Below are positions 30,201 through 37,010 of a stretch of DNA of 40,711 nucleotides, piece by piece. How positions within the stretch are numbered: the first letter of the stretch is position 1; each line of letters begins with the position of its first letter. The stretch lies in NCBI GenBank assembly GCA_018780805.1, contig JADMJD010000117.1, positions 1 to 40,711 on the forward strand, written 5' to 3'. The notes below the pieces were generated by a model. That model worked only from the letters and a program-made list of their open reading frames with translations, made no database searches and had not been told where the DNA came from. A program made the position numbers and the translations under genes. Source of the stretch: Rubrivivax sp. GTDB taxonomy: Bacteria > Pseudomonadota > Gammaproteobacteria > Burkholderiales > Burkholderiaceae_C.

Positions 30201-31042
30201 CGACCGCCGCGCGCCACCAGGCTGCTGGCGTCCACCACGCCGCCCTGGTTGACGACGGCACGCAGCGCGGCATCGGCCGCACGTGCGCTCAGCAGCACCC
30301 GGCCACCTTCGGCCTGTACCAGGCCCTGCTGGTCCACCAGCGCCGCGACTGTGCCCTGGTCGAGCGTGAAGTGGAGCAGGCGGTCGCCCACGAAGTCCAG
30401 GCTCGCCGCGTTGCCCGCGGCCAGCACCACGTCGCCCTGCGGCGCCATGATCTGTCCGCTGTTGAGCACCCGGGGCGCCAGGAAGGCGACATAACCACCC
30501 TCGGCGGCCTGGATGTGGCCGGCGTTCTGCACCGCGCCAGACGTGGCTGTGCCGTTGAAGCGATGCCGGCCGGCCAGGAAGTCGGCGTCGGCCAGCGCCA
30601 GCGACGAGGCCACCAGCCCGCCCACGTCCACCCGCGCCGTGGCGCCGAACAGCACGCCCGAGGGGTTGAGCAGGAAGACCTGGCCATTGGCCTGCAAGCG
30701 GCCGAAGACGGCACTTGGCTCTTGCGACAGCACGCGGTTCAGCGCCACGCTGTCGCGGCCCGGCTGCAGGAAGCGCACCGTGGCGTCGGCGCCGATGTCA
30801 AAACGCTGCCAGTTCGTCACCAGCTTGTCGCTGGTCTGCTGGATCGTCAGCAAGGTGCCGTTCTGCTGCAGCGTGGCCGCGCCGGCCTGCACCTGCGCAC
30901 CTTGCGGCAGCGTGCCGGGCGGCGGCGCGGTCTGCGCACCGGCGGCCAACGCCAGGGTTGCCAGCGCGATGGCCGTCAGCGCCCAGGCCGGAGTGCGGCG
31001 CCAGCCGCGGCGAAAGGCAGGAGGAGTGTGGCGGCAGTGCAT
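21212..31042 (-). CDS. Giant two-partner secretion exoprotein (TpsA), FHA-like, with YDG/MBG repeats
   Basis: This 3276-residue secreted protein is the TpsA partner of the adjacent transporter. A signal peptide (about residues 1-36) leads to the TPS secretion domain (about 40-270), whose core VFLLNPSGVLFG matches the NPNG motif of filamentous haemagglutinins. A long Gly/Ser/Thr-rich parallel beta-helix follows, with SGDITL and TGAITL strands. Four autotransporter-type strand repeats lie at about 1373-1648, then two diverged YDG units, ten tandem 84-residue YDG/MBG-type units (2005-2843) and a last diverged unit. I see no Cys after the signal peptide, as is common in exported beta-helices. The likely role is adhesion or aggregation; no toxin domain is visible at the C-terminus (ending VYLLP). 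The ATG at 31042, 13 bases after tpsB, has no clear ribosome binding site, so translation may be coupled. Confidence 0.92.
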   Translation of the reverse strand: MHCRHTPPAFRRGWRRTPAWALTAIALATLALAAGAQTAPPPGTLPQGAQVQAGAATLQQNGTLLTIQQTSDKLVTNWQRFDIGADATVRFLQPGRDSVALNRVLSQEPSAVFGRLQANGQVFLLNPSGVLFGATARVDVGGLVASSLALADADFLAGRHRFNGTATSGAVQNAGHIQAAEGGYVAFLAPRVLNSGQIMAPQGDVVLAAGNAASLDFVGDRLLHFTLDQGTVAALVDQQGLVQAEGGRVLLSARAADAALRAVVNQGGVVDASSLVARGGRIVLEADEITLAPGSQTLARGATGGGQVLVGGGWGGGGAWRQAQAVTLASAALVDARATIAGPGGEVVLWSDVGAANSHTVVDGLILAGGAGGAGGASHSGGRVETSGHRLDVRGTVDAGPGGLWLLDPVDITITTSGNGVPPGGGTYGGAGNVLASSIVTALNNGNSVVLDTSGAGASQGDITVATDLITGAMAADATLTLKANRHIIVNAGADIDATGSSNTHKLNLVLWADQDGSGGGAIQLGATGATQTLIRTNGGGLWLGGGSGSSSWTPSAGAPALTVGNGAAIGTDASGTGWGLAAYGTQITTAGGHVQGRGRSEKNSGASDVALGISLQGSSISSGAGDITLAGEVANTSGTTVDITLGLTAHSGTTLASTSGHITLTGTLDASTRTTRGAGLWLGTQLGAVAATGDVSITSGTGAISLTGSGSDAAGTGFRHGLMLRNQFSGDDILLRSTSGAITLDGQASYRAAIDVTTGLQLQNDTTGSSLQVVSQTGAITLRGSNTQDSNFNENDLRLQLSDSAGGLRIGFDGSTAYSGAIVIEADALYQSQQAGAGAIAVQGSGSLTIRPAGSSFTQLRAGVAGTLTFDDDWAFGTGLGGFTLGKAGNTTALTLSNALSVAGPVQVIGGALALNAALTTTGDLLLQSTGDITQAAGVAVATQGGSAVYRADSDGSGAGMVYLKDGASLSTAGGHIWMGGGAGSTTWNGLTVGDGFATGGTVIPKAELLTTVADDFKNGITLYNASLDSGGGDIALFGRSGSGSDVYGYMGVYLGYGASVRAGAGDITVQGQASGGTSSSSTGWHYGVLMLPTGNNGSSHGTTTVETTSGAVQITASAQHDQAANHSAGLALFTQNAAATAQVLSTSGDITLSGQNLNASNPSYGGILATGSGRQQVLSQTGAITLIGSSANSAVSGLNLAAGTRIGSDGSSAASGDITLTADSLTLASTATLQSSGSLTLSPSSAGTTVGLGGGSGVLSVPATAFSSSFVDGFSQISIGRADGTGALTVGSLTAGDALLLRSGSGGITISGTLVANAALTLQTTTGLSGSGNVQLGSGQAMAVTQAGDSDYAGVISGSGASLGKAGAGRLTLSGDHSFSGSTTVSAGTLQLGNGGSSGSLAGAIANDATLVVDRSNDLVLAGVISGSGTLTKNGGGTLELAAANTYSGGSTVNAGRLYGGEGSEERTAFGSGPITVASGATLWLDRGLIDNPLVLAGGTLLGSNGFGEVVRGDVTLMADSSVDSSFNITFAGSVTGSGRLTLANTWRDEGELRITGSATHSGGTVLDHGVLNIGAGGSTGSVAGSISTTATSGVVFQRSDNITHAGSITGAGTVQQQGGGTLTLGNHVAHTGATVVASGTLVWTSDAPVFGTSGVSGAGRLVVQPASSSFSSPLDLGSLPTLASDLGGLQVGSASNTTALTLAGAVAISGDITLLGGPLTLASGASLSSSDGDITLSTSRFVNQAGASALVAGGSGRHWQVWSHNADPFNTTTGDVRGGLAFDYKQYGASHGSSPVLGSGNGFLYTLAPALTVTLTGVSKVYDGSPTVTVDGSHFAASGVVDGDSLVLSTPTSATFTGAGGQNAGSGKAVLATGVGLVGASQGGATAYGYSLASSTASGSDAQITPAALTLAGSRVYDGSTVMAGSTLTATGVNGESFALTGSGASGNLSAKHVQTAQPLASVAGLALGSSNNGGLAGNYQALSVSGSSVSVTVRSISLAGITAADKVYDGGMGAVVSGGTFTGLVNGDDVTLSSTGSFGDKHVGTGKTVALVNVFGGADLGNYSVADQASTTASITPKALTLSGIVAADKVYDGGTTASVSGGTFSGLVNGDDVSVASSGGFADKHVGAGKGVSLVNLFAGADLGNYSVTDQTSTTASITPKAIMLSGITAADKVYDGGTVASVSGGVFSGLVNGDDVSVASSGSFADKHVGSSKTVALVNTLGGADLGNYSVTDQTSTTASIAPKALTLSGIVAADKVYDGGTTVAVSGGLFTGLVTGDALTVSSTGSFTDKHAGTGKTVTLVNVFGGTDLGNYSVSAQGTTTASISPKTLTLSGIVAADKVYDGGTSAAVSGGLFTGLVTGDALTFSSTGSFTDKHAGTGKTVTLVNAFGGADLGNYSVTDQTTTTASITPKALTLNGIVAADKSYDGGTSASVSGGVFDGLVNGDVLTLISSGSFADKHVATGKTVALVNTLGGADVGNYSITEQTSTTASITPKAITLGGITASDKVYDGDTSVSVSGGVFDGLVNGDELTLISSGSFADKHVATGKTVALVNTLGGADVGNYSITEQTSTTASITPKATTLSDIVVADKVYDGASTATVSGGVINGLLDGDVLIFSSTGSFTDKHVGTGKTVTLVNLFEGADRGNYNITEQTSTTASITPKAITLSGIVAADKVYDGSTTTSVSGGLFEGLVNGDELTLISIGRFADKNVGSGKTVALTTVFGGADLGNYSISAQAAASASIMPRALNLHGITAADKVYDGGTAASVSGGLFDGLVAGDQVTFSSSGHFGDKNAGTGKAVALVNTLGGADLGNYSVSIQNQAVASITPRPLTLVLTAQDKVYDGQTTAQVQVQDNRVAGDNLLLAAEAQFANRHVGTGKAVSVQLAPLGGADAANYRLLGGDTANATASITQRASVTWVGTPGGDWMDATQWADGALPDFANVAQVLLPDGATPRLASGTVQLDSLLGAGATLALAGGQLATGPAMLGGLQHTGGSWRVAGDAQLGSAQASLLLGDLRVTGTLTLAAPGGTVAMADNAALQIAGAVHLQAGSATLVAGGPLLLGTLAVSGDLQLRSTGALNLGQGSVGGVLDAASGGSDVTQTGALVVVAGTAIDAGRGAVSLPQAGNHFTGPVHIVGAGGVQVRGAEPDGLAAVRDASSAALAAAPPAAEAGVPLPPITVFNTTAPGHAVVVERLPLSLQDTTATGGALDFELIWTGTDLQLRPRSAAAAAMADSRRADLVALALRTAQARWGLAPGRITTVYLLP
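22514..25030 (-). repeat. Tandem array of ten 252-bp units encoding YDG/MBG-type domains
   Basis: Nine units of 84 codons and one of 83 follow each other without any frame-breaking indel. Each protein unit reads roughly [IL]-T/V-A-A-D-K-V-Y-D-G-G-T at its start, then GLVNGD, SFADKHV, GKTVALVN, GGADLGNYS and TTASITPKAL. Neighbouring units starting near 23761 and 23509 differ at about eight of 160 bases compared, which suggests recent duplication. The two units before it (to about 25597) and the one after it are more diverged. Confidence 0.95.
26100..26926 (-). repeat. Four autotransporter-associated beta-strand (PATR-type) repeats in the exoprotein
   Basis: Four protein repeats share the pattern G-x-L-T/E-L ... 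T/S-G-x-T-x-V-x-x-G-x-L. They begin GRLTLSGDHSFSG, GTLELAAANTYSG, GRLTLANTWRDEG and GTLTLGNHVAHTG. This pattern is known from autotransporter passengers, where it is thought to aid outward transport and folding. Here it occurs in a two-partner secretion protein. Confidence 0.8.
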
Positions 31043-31055
31043 GGCGGAGAGTCGG

Positions 31056-32813
31056 TCAGAAACGCGCCTGGGCGCTGAGCCAGACGCGGCTGTGGCGCGC
31101 GCGGCCGTCGGCATCCAGGCCGGTGCTGGGGTTGCGCCCGGGGTTGCGGGCCAGCGGTGTGGCGGCTTCGGCGCGCAGCTGCACACCGCCGGGCAGCGTC
31201 AGCGTGGCGCCCAGGCCGGCGCCGGACAGGCTGTAGCTGTTGGGTGTGTTCAGCTGCAGGCCGGCGGGCCGCTGCCACTGGCGGATGCGGCCGGCGTCCA
31301 CGAAGGCGCTGAGCTGCAGCGTGCCCGCCACCGGGTGGGCGAGGGCGGCCCAGCGGAGTTCGACGCTGGCGCGCACGCCGGTGTCGCCCGCGGCTTCGCC
31401 GCCCGGGTAGGCGCGCACACCTTGTGCGCCGCCGAGCAGGAACTTTTCCGAGCTGTCCAGGTTGTTCGGCGCCCATTGCGCCTGCAGCTGCCCGCTCAGG
31501 CTCAGCGTGGGGCCCAGGCGCTGCACGCGGCTGGCGGCCAGGTGGGCGCGGGTGAACGAACCCTGGGTGCGCGGGCCGGCCTGGTCCTGCGCCAGGCTGG
31601 CGGCGTTGGCCGACAGGTCCAGCGTGCCCGCGCTCCACGACAGTTCGGCCCAGCTGAAACCACCGGCCCCCGCGCTGTCGCTGCGGTCGGCGCTCAGGGA
31701 CAAGGTCAGCAGGTCCACCTGCTTGTCGCTGGTGCGGCTGCCCAGGGCACCGTTGTGCAGGCGCTTGAGGTCCAGCGCGGCGCTGGCGTAGAGGTTGAGC
31801 TGGCGCGAGCGCCAGACCGGCCGCCGCGCGGTCACACCCAGCACGCTGGCGCCACCGCGCGCGTCCAGTGCCGACAGGTCGGCGCCGACGCGGTATTGCA
31901 GGTCGCTCAGGTGGCCGCTCAGGCGCAGGCCATCGGCGGCGGCCAGCACGCTGTAGGCCAGGCGCGCGTAGCGGTAGTCGCCACGCGGGCTGGCCGTCAC
32001 CTGCAGTGCCAGTTGGTCGCCCTGGCCGCTGGGGTTGTCCAGCTGCGCCTGCAGGCCCAGGCGCTCGCTGTCGGTGTAACGCGAGCCGTGGTTGTCGGCG
32101 CTCACGGTGCTGTGCCAGCGCGGGCCGTCGGTCAGATCGACCACCACCCGCGTGGTGTCGGGGCTGCTGCCGGCTTCCAGGTGGCCGCTCGCCACCACGC
32201 CGGGCACATCGTTCAGCAGGTGCAGGCCGGTTTCCAGGTCGGCCAGGCGCAGCGACTGGCCGGGCACCAGGCCACGGCCGACGATGCGCCGGGCCAGCGC
32301 CGGGTCCAGCCGGCTGCCCCCGGCGGCGCTGCGCAGCTGCAGGCCGTCCACCGGGTCCAGCCGGCCTTCGAGCACCCGCACCCGGATGCGGCCGTCGGTG
32401 ACGTCCTGCGGTGGCAGCACAGCACGCGCCAGGAAGTGGCCGTGGGCCTGGTACAGCGCGGTGATGCGCCCCAGCACCGCGCGCAGCTCGGCCAGGCTCA
32501 GCATCTGGCCGCGGGCCGGGGCCAGCAGGGCCAACAGCGCCTCGGGGCTGAAGACCTGCGGGTCGCCTTCCAGGCGGAAGTCGAGCACATGGAAACGCAG
32601 GCCGTCGTCGGCCTGTTCGTCCAGGCGCGTTGGTGAGCCCGGCACGGGCACAGCCGGCGACGGGGCGGCCGGCGGCACCACGGCACGTTGTTGCTGCAGC
32701 AGCGTGCCGGCGTCCACGGGCGCGGCGTCGGCGGCGTCGGCCGCGGCCGGGCAGCCCAGCCCAGCCAGGCCGACAACGGAGCAGATCAGGTGGCGCAAAC
32801 CGGTTTTCCCCAT
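31056..32813 (-). CDS. Two-partner secretion transporter TpsB (ShlB/FhaC/HecB family)
   Basis: This outer-membrane Omp85-type transporter has about 585 residues and would export the exoprotein encoded just downstream. A signal peptide (MGKTGLRHLICSVVGLAGLG) is followed by two POTRA domains (about residues 65-215); VRVLEGRLDPV marks the end of the first. The C-terminal 16-strand barrel includes FLLGGAQGVRAYPGG, the counterpart of the VRGY/F motif on the L6 loop. The last residue is Phe, as needed for barrel assembly. I chose the ATG at 32813; a GTG at 32831 would add six residues. It diverges from the unknown membrane protein gene at 32970 with 156 bp between them. Confidence 0.92.
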   Translation of the reverse strand: MGKTGLRHLICSVVGLAGLGCPAAADAADAAPVDAGTLLQQQRAVVPPAAPSPAVPVPGSPTRLDEQADDGLRFHVLDFRLEGDPQVFSPEALLALLAPARGQMLSLAELRAVLGRITALYQAHGHFLARAVLPPQDVTDGRIRVRVLEGRLDPVDGLQLRSAAGGSRLDPALARRIVGRGLVPGQSLRLADLETGLHLLNDVPGVVASGHLEAGSSPDTTRVVVDLTDGPRWHSTVSADNHGSRYTDSERLGLQAQLDNPSGQGDQLALQVTASPRGDYRYARLAYSVLAAADGLRLSGHLSDLQYRVGADLSALDARGGASVLGVTARRPVWRSRQLNLYASAALDLKRLHNGALGSRTSDKQVDLLTLSLSADRSDSAGAGGFSWAELSWSAGTLDLSANAASLAQDQAGPRTQGSFTRAHLAASRVQRLGPTLSLSGQLQAQWAPNNLDSSEKFLLGGAQGVRAYPGGEAAGDTGVRASVELRWAALAHPVAGTLQLSAFVDAGRIRQWQRPAGLQLNTPNSYSLSGAGLGATLTLPGGVQLRAEAATPLARNPGRNPSTGLDADGRARHSRVWLSAQARF

Positions 32814-32969
32814 GGCCCATCCGCCCACCACGAACGGTGGCGGGCCTGTGCCGGTATTTCAGGCCAGGCGGCGTGGCACTGATCGGCGGAACAAGGGGGC
32901 GAAACCGATCACGCGTGGGCCGTGCGACAGTGCGGCACCCGCACTTTCTGCCCGCGCTGCACCCCGACC

Positions 32970-33650
32970 ATGAAACGCCCGCTGCTGCTTGCCCTGGCCA
33001 TCACTGTGACCGGCCTGCTGCTCAGCCTGCTGCCCACGCTGTGGCACCTGTTCACGGCCGTGCCGGGGGCGGGGCTGCCACCGGCCCAAGGTGCACCCTG
33101 GCAGGTGGCGCTGCCGGCCCCGGGCCAGAGCCAGGTGTTGGGCCTGCGCCTGCCCGGCAGCACCCTGGGCGAGGCCCGCACGCGCTGGGGCGAAGACATC
33201 GTGGTGGCGGTGCTGGCGGACGCGGGCGGCGCGTTGTCGCTAGAAGCCTATGTGGAGCGCCTGGATGCCGGCGGTGTGCAAGGCCGTTTGCTGCTGTCCT
33301 TCGAGCCCGCGGCCGGCGGGCTGCAGGCCTGGCGCGAGACCCTGCCGCGCGAGCCCACACCGTCGGGCGGCTGGCGCCACAAGTTGAACGACCAGGCCCT
33401 GCAGGCGCTGGCACCGGCTGCACTGGTGGGCCTGGGCTTCATCCCGGCCGCACAGCTGGACGCCGCCGTGCTCAGTGCACGTTTTGGCGAGCCGGCCGCG
33501 CGTGTGCCCGCAGGCGACCACCAGCAGCACTGGTTGTACCCCGCGCAGGGCCTGGCCATCGTGCTGGACGACCAGGGCCGCGAGCTGCTGCAGTACGTGG
33601 CGCCGGCCGATTTTCAGCGGCGTCTGGCGGCGCCGCTGGGCGCGCGCTGA
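32970..33650 (+). CDS. Conserved hypothetical membrane-anchored protein
   Basis: I cannot name a function for this protein of 226 residues. An uncleaved membrane anchor or signal sequence spans residues 4-27. The rest, probably periplasmic, includes LPGSTLGEARTRWGED (about 70-85), a segment I have seen in uncharacterised Burkholderiales proteins of the same length, and FIPAAQLDAAVLSARFG near 170, which looks like a second copy of the same pattern (x-L-x-x-x-x-x-x-R-x-G). The C-terminus keeps LDDQGRELLQYV. I took Met at 32970 because the hydrophobic segment begins right after it. It is divergent from tpsB and precedes the kinase gene by 184 bp. Confidence 0.75.
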   Translation: MKRPLLLALAITVTGLLLSLLPTLWHLFTAVPGAGLPPAQGAPWQVALPAPGQSQVLGLRLPGSTLGEARTRWGEDIVVAVLADAGGALSLEAYVERLDAGGVQGRLLLSFEPAAGGLQAWRETLPREPTPSGGWRHKLNDQALQALAPAALVGLGFIPAAQLDAAVLSARFGEPAARVPAGDHQQHWLYPAQGLAIVLDDQGRELLQYVAPADFQRRLAAPLGAR

Positions 33651-33834
33651 ATGCTGTGTTCGAGGGTGTCACCGTGGTGAGCCGGGCCCCGGCGAGGGCC
33701 TGATCCCCCAACCGACGCACCCAGCCGGGCCGAAGGCGTCCATACTGATCCCGGCCAATCGGCATCTCCATCGGGCTGGCGCAGTGCCGCCGCGGGCGGC
33801 CCCGCGGCATGCCCATCGACACGGGACCTCCACC

Positions 33835-36800
33835 ATGATGGACACCTGGATTTCCTTGCTGGGCAGGAGCGGGTTCCTGCCGCATGGCTACTGCTTCACC
33901 TGGTCCCCGGGTCTGCTGTGGTCCATGGTGGGGGCCGATGCTGTCATCGCCGCGGCCTACTTCTCGATCCCGCTGGCGACCTTGCGCTACGTGCGCGGAC
34001 GCCCCGAGCCCACCGTGAGCCGCGTGGCCCTGCTGTTCAGCGCCTTCATCTTCGCCTGTGGCCTGACACATGTGATGGACATCTGGACGATCTGGCACCC
34101 TGACTACGGCCTGCAGGCGCTGACCAAGATCGTCACCGCTGTGATTTCGCTGGTGACGGCCGTGGCGCTGTGGCCGCTGATCCCGCGGGCGCTGAAGATC
34201 CCCTCCGTGCAGCAGCTGCGCAGCGCCATCGGCACGCTGGAAGCCGAGGTGGGCCGGCGCCGCGAGGCCGAAGACCGCCTGGCTGCCATCCAGCAAAGCC
34301 TGGCGGTGACGCTGGCCAGCATCGATGCCGGCTTCATCACCACCAGCCGCGACGGCCGCGTCACCGACATGAACGCGCTGGCGGAGGAGGTCACGGGCTG
34401 GCCGCTGACCCAGGCGCGGGGGCGCGAGGTCTGGCAGGTGCTCGATCTTCGGCAGCCGGCAGGCCCTGCCGGCCCGGACCCGGCCCGGGCCCCGCTGCCG
34501 CTGCTGGTGGCGATGCTGGCATCGGATGTGGCAGCAGCGGCCAACGCCGACGCCGTGGTTGACGCCGCCCAGCGTGTGGTCTGTGTCGCGCCGGAGGGCC
34601 GACACACACCGCTGGAGCTGCGGGCGGCCCTGACACGCGGCCCCGATGGCCAGGTGGCCGGGCTGGCCGTGGTGTTCCGCGACATGTCGCGCATCGACCA
34701 GGCGGAGGCCGAGTCGCGCCGGCTGGCGGCCATTGTCGAATCCTCCAACGACGCCATCATCGGCAAGACCCTGGATGGCCGGATCACGAGCTGGAACGGT
34801 GCGGCGCAGGCCATCTTCGGCTACCCGGCGCACGAGGCCATCGGGCAGCCGGTGCAGATGTTGATCCCGCCCGAGCGGCAAGGCGAGGAGATGCACATCC
34901 TGTCGGAGCTGGCGCATGGCAAGTCGGTGCCGGCCTTCGACACGGTGCGACGGCGGCGTGACGGCGCGGCATTGCATGTGTCGATCACGATCTCGCCGAT
35001 CCGCGACCGCGACGGGCGCGTCGTGGGGGCCGCCAAGATCGCGCGTGATGTCACGGAACACCGGCGCGCTGAAAACGCGCTGCGCGACAGCGAGGAGCGC
35101 CTGCGGTTCACGCTGGAAGCCGCGCATGTCGGCGACTGGATACTGGATCTGGCCACCGGCCGCATGCAGCACTCGGCGCGCCACGACCAGTGTTTTGGGT
35201 ACGCCGAGCCGGCGGCCGAGTGGAACTTCGACAAATTCATCGCCCATGTGCACCCGGACGACCGCGCCGAGGTGGCGCAGACCCTGCACGTGGCGGTCAG
35301 CGAACTGCGCAGCTGGCGTGTGCAGTGCCGTGTCGTGTGGCCCGATGGCTCGGTGCACTGGATCAGCAAACACGGCAGCGTGCAGCGCCAGGGCGACAAG
35401 GCCACCCGCATGCTGGGCATCGTGAGCGAGATCACCGAGCAGCGGCAGGCCGAAAACGCCCGGCTGACGGCCCAGCGGCTGGAAGCCGAGAACCGGCAGA
35501 TCCAGGAGGCCAACCGGCTCAAGAGCCAGTTCCTGGCCAACATGTCGCACGAATTGCGCACGCCGCTGAACGCCGTGATCGGCTTTGCCGATCTGCTGCA
35601 CTCGGGTCTGGTCACGCCCGATTCGCCCAAGCACCACGAGTTCCTGGGCCACATCGGCACCAGTGGCCGCCACCTGCTGCAGTTGATCAACGACGTGCTC
35701 GACCTGTCCAAGGTCGAGGCCGGCAAGTTCGAGTTTTTCCCCGAGCCGCTGGACTTGGCCGTGCTGCTGAAGGAGGTGCAGGACGTCCTGCACACGGCGG
35801 TCATCCGCAAGGACATCCACATCAGCATCCACATCGATGCCGAACTGACCGACCTGCAGCTGGACCCGGCACGCCTGAAGCAGGTGCTCTACAACTACCT
35901 GTCGAACGCCATCAAGTTCACCGCGGCCGGTGGGCAGGTCATGGTGCGGGCGATGGGCGAGGGGCCCGAGCACTTCCGCGTCGAGGTGGAAGACACAGGC
36001 ATCGGCATCGCTGCCGCCGACCTGCCGCGGCTCTTCCAGGAGTTCCAGCAGCTCGATGCGGGTTACGGCAAGCAGCACCAGGGCACCGGACTGGGCCTGG
36101 CCTTGACGCGCCGGCTGGTTCACGCACAAGGTGGCCAGGTCGGGGTGCGCAGCACGGTCGGCGTCGGCAGTGTGTTCTACGTCGTGTTGAACCGCAGCGA
36201 CGGGCTGGACACGCAGCGCGCCGAGGCGGTGGCGCGGGGCCTGTGCGAGCGCGAGGCCGAGCGGGTGCTGGTGATCGAAGACGACCAGCGCGACCAGGCC
36301 TTGCTGGTGCAGGCGCTGTCACAGGCCGGGTTTCAGGTGGACGCGGCGGCCGACGCGCCCCATGCCCTGCGCCGCGCGCGGCAAAGTGCGTATGCCGCGC
36401 TGACGCTGGACCTGAACCTGCCCGGGCGGCGCGGCCTGGAGCTGCTGCACGACATCCGCCGCCAGGGGGCCAGCCATGCGTCACCGGTGCGCAGTGTCAC
36501 GATGCCGGCCGACCGGGACGGCAGCGCTGCCTTTGCCGTCGCCAACGTGCTGTGCAAACCCATCCGCAGCGACGAGATCCTGTCCGCGCTGGCCCGCTTC
36601 AGGCTGCAGGGCGAGCCGCGTGCCAACGTGATGGTCATCGACGACGAACAGCTGTCCCTGGACCTGATGCGCGCAACGCTGAAGAGCATCGGCATCGACG
36701 CCGTCTGCTTCCAGGATGGCCGGATCGCCCTGCAGGAGATTCACCGCCACCGGCCGGACGCCATCGTGCTCGACCTGATGATGCCGGGCTTCGACGGCTT

Positions 36801-37008
36801 CCAGGTGCTCGATGCCCTGCAGCGGCTGCCGGCCTGGCGCGAGGTGCCGGTGTTCATCTGGACCAGCATGCTGCTGACCGACGAGGAGTACGCCGTCCTG
36901 GCACGGTCGGCGCGTGCCATCCTGGTCAAGGGTGGCGGGGCCATGGCCGCGGTGCTGGACAGCGTGCGCCGCTGGCGCAGCCCCGCCGTGGCCGCGCACG
37001 AGGCCTGA
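33835..37008 (+). CDS. Hybrid sensor histidine kinase with ethylene-receptor-like sensor domain
   Basis: This 1057-residue membrane kinase begins with three helices (about 28-53, 61-87, 95-120) that resemble the ethylene-binding domain of plant ETR1 and cyanobacterial Slr1212. Asp35, Tyr42, Ile45, Pro46, Ile72, Cys75 and His79 match ETR1 Asp25, Tyr32, Ile35, Pro36, Ile62, Cys65 and His69 with a constant offset of ten. Cys and His bind Cu(I) in ETR1. Three PAS domains follow (about 155-280, 295-410, 423-535). The kinase core has the phospho-acceptor His572 in SHELRTPLN, the N box NYLSNAIKFT, and the G boxes DTGIGI and GTGLGLAL. Two receiver domains end the protein, with Asp859 and Asp980. I see no Hpt domain. 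The start is one of two adjacent ATGs. Confidence 0.93.
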   Translation: MMDTWISLLGRSGFLPHGYCFTWSPGLLWSMVGADAVIAAAYFSIPLATLRYVRGRPEPTVSRVALLFSAFIFACGLTHVMDIWTIWHPDYGLQALTKIVTAVISLVTAVALWPLIPRALKIPSVQQLRSAIGTLEAEVGRRREAEDRLAAIQQSLAVTLASIDAGFITTSRDGRVTDMNALAEEVTGWPLTQARGREVWQVLDLRQPAGPAGPDPARAPLPLLVAMLASDVAAAANADAVVDAAQRVVCVAPEGRHTPLELRAALTRGPDGQVAGLAVVFRDMSRIDQAEAESRRLAAIVESSNDAIIGKTLDGRITSWNGAAQAIFGYPAHEAIGQPVQMLIPPERQGEEMHILSELAHGKSVPAFDTVRRRRDGAALHVSITISPIRDRDGRVVGAAKIARDVTEHRRAENALRDSEERLRFTLEAAHVGDWILDLATGRMQHSARHDQCFGYAEPAAEWNFDKFIAHVHPDDRAEVAQTLHVAVSELRSWRVQCRVVWPDGSVHWISKHGSVQRQGDKATRMLGIVSEITEQRQAENARLTAQRLEAENRQIQEANRLKSQFLANMSHELRTPLNAVIGFADLLHSGLVTPDSPKHHEFLGHIGTSGRHLLQLINDVLDLSKVEAGKFEFFPEPLDLAVLLKEVQDVLHTAVIRKDIHISIHIDAELTDLQLDPARLKQVLYNYLSNAIKFTAAGGQVMVRAMGEGPEHFRVEVEDTGIGIAAADLPRLFQEFQQLDAGYGKQHQGTGLGLALTRRLVHAQGGQVGVRSTVGVGSVFYVVLNRSDGLDTQRAEAVARGLCEREAERVLVIEDDQRDQALLVQALSQAGFQVDAAADAPHALRRARQSAYAALTLDLNLPGRRGLELLHDIRRQGASHASPVRSVTMPADRDGSAAFAVANVLCKPIRSDEILSALARFRLQGEPRANVMVIDDEQLSLDLMRATLKSIGIDAVCFQDGRIALQEIHRHRPDAIVLDLMMPGFDGFQVLDALQRLPAWREVPVFIWTSMLLTDEEYAVLARSARAILVKGGGAMAAVLDSVRRWRSPAVAAHEA

Positions 37009-37010
37009 AC

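Noticed and set aside
25175..31078. A 1967-codon open frame on the plus strand opposite the exoprotein gene, and a similar 724-codon frame at 21875-24049
   Set aside because: These lie antisense to a gene with clear secretion and repeat domains. High GC and the lack of A/T-rich codons keep the opposite frame free of stops. The products are His/Gln/Ala/Arg-rich without any recognisable domain.
32814..32831. GTG at 32831 as tpsB start
   Set aside because: The ATG at 32813 starts the signal peptide directly; the six extra residues add nothing recognisable. The point remains unproven.
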